From positions 9,424,001 to 9,488,000 of the forward strand of contig NZ_CP107928.1 in the NCBI RefSeq assembly GCF_036030735.1: 64,000 nucleotides of DNA, written 5' to 3'. Positions 63,662-64,000 of this stretch are shown here, in pieces; position 1 is the stretch's first letter; every line of letters starts with the position of its first letter. The position numbers were made by a program, and so were the translations under genes. The notes below the pieces were generated by a model that was given only the letters and a program-made list of their open reading frames with translations, was not told the DNA's origin and ran no database searches. This DNA comes from Streptomyces sp. NBC_00425. GTDB taxonomy: Bacteria; Actinomycetota; Actinomycetes; Streptomycetales; Streptomycetaceae.

Positions 63662-64000
63662 TTGCGAGTGAGCATCAGGTGGTTCATGACTGCTCTGGTC
63701 ATGGGGATCCTTTTAGGGGCAGCCGGGCAGGGAGCGGCGGTCGCGTCCTCGACCGACGCAGGATTTGTGGCACAGGCGCGAGCAGCGGGGGTGTCGGCCG
63801 AGAAGGCCGCGGCACTGCAGGCCAAGGTCGACGACTACCTGGCCAGGCTGCAGGGGAGGGGCAAGCAGGTCTCGCCGAACCAGATCAGCATGAAGGGGGC
63901 AGTCCTGAACGTGACCGTTCCCGGGGAAGCGCGGCCCCGACAGCTCGTGCAACCCAGTCAAGCCGTTCCTCAGGCGACCGTGTGTAAGGACTTTTCATCA
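63662..64000 (+). CDS. Secreted protein, start only (peptidase-inhibitor-I36-like pattern)
   Basis: 113 residues are present and the gene runs off the right edge. TTG 63662 or GTG 63668 are possible starts. The signal peptide is WFMTALVMGILLGAAGQGA with cleavage near AVASS. The mature part reads FVAQARAAGVSAEKAAALQ, AKVDDYLARLQGRGKQVSP and NQISMKGAVLNVTVPGEAR, a pattern I associate with small secreted Streptomyces proteins that continue into a Cys-rich I36-type peptidase-inhibitor domain; only the first Cys (TVCKDFSS) is inside the window. That assignment is an inference. Confidence 0.65.
   Translation, partial: MRVSIRWFMTALVMGILLGAAGQGAAVASSTDAGFVAQARAAGVSAEKAAALQAKVDDYLARLQGRGKQVSPNQISMKGAVLNVTVPGEARPRQLVQPSQAVPQATVCKDFSS

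Overview
The window comes from a high-GC actinomycete, most likely a Streptomyces or close relative. The signs are GC-rich codon thirds, many GTG starts, a large number of one-component regulators (TetR, AraC, MarR, PadR, IclR, Lrp, XRE), a deazaflavin (F420-type) oxidoreductase, secreted peptidases with long Ala-rich signal peptides, and genes of the DUF6461 and DIP1984 type. The amount of transposon debris (three Tn3 tnpA remnants, and IS110, IS21, IS5 and TnpB fragments), with frameshifted and truncated genes between intact operons, looks like an accessory chromosome arm rather than the core. No rRNA, convincing tRNA or CRISPR array is present.

Layout. 1-3.6 kb: a patatin-like lipase and an FAD monooxygenase (cut by the window edge), divergent from a TetR regulator, then two unknown genes. 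3.7-6.3 kb: debris (TPR remnant, Tn3 fragment, frameshifted SUMF1-type gene, transposon-end-like repeats) around an intact phosphotransferase. 6.7-9.6 kb: alpha/beta hydrolase with an AraC regulator, then a serine recombinase. 10-14.6 kb: a redox cluster (NAD(P)H:quinone reductase type, aldo/keto reductase, F420-type oxidoreductase, SDR) divergent from an XRE regulator across a strong 23-bp operator-like palindrome. 14.8-19 kb: Tn3 and IS110 wreckage, including a DIP1984 gene between two Tn3-like inverted repeats. 19.1-21.5 kb: an orphan, foreign-looking beta-helix protein. 21.8-28.2 kb: integrase remnant, DUF6461, VOC protein, TetR/amidase pair, a second serine resolvase with res-like dyads, and an IS21 remnant.

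28.7-40.5 kb is the most coherent metabolic block: an MHYT membrane protein; an IclR regulator divergent from a tightly coupled homoserine dehydrogenase / aldehyde dehydrogenase / aspartase operon; an Lrp regulator; and an oppositely oriented, equally coupled amino-acid permease / HAD phosphatase / cyclase-family operon. Read as a pathway, it would import or release homoserine and convert it through aspartate semialdehyde and aspartate to fumarate and ammonia. This is an inference, but every step has a candidate enzyme.

40.7-64 kb: a TPR-like protein, a large PAS/GAF/SpoIIE phosphatase with its own HATPase domain, PadR plus acyl-CoA dehydrogenase, TetR plus epimerase with a three-site operator array, a cupin, a secreted HNH-like lipoprotein, a secreted trypsin-like protease, a TnpB derivative lacking most of its RuvC core, MarR divergent from a DinB-GNAT fusion, a chimeric Fem-like/AraC protein, an operon of three secreted hydrolases (M28, M1, esterase), an AraC fragment cut by a decayed IS5 element, and the start of a small secreted protein that runs off the right edge.
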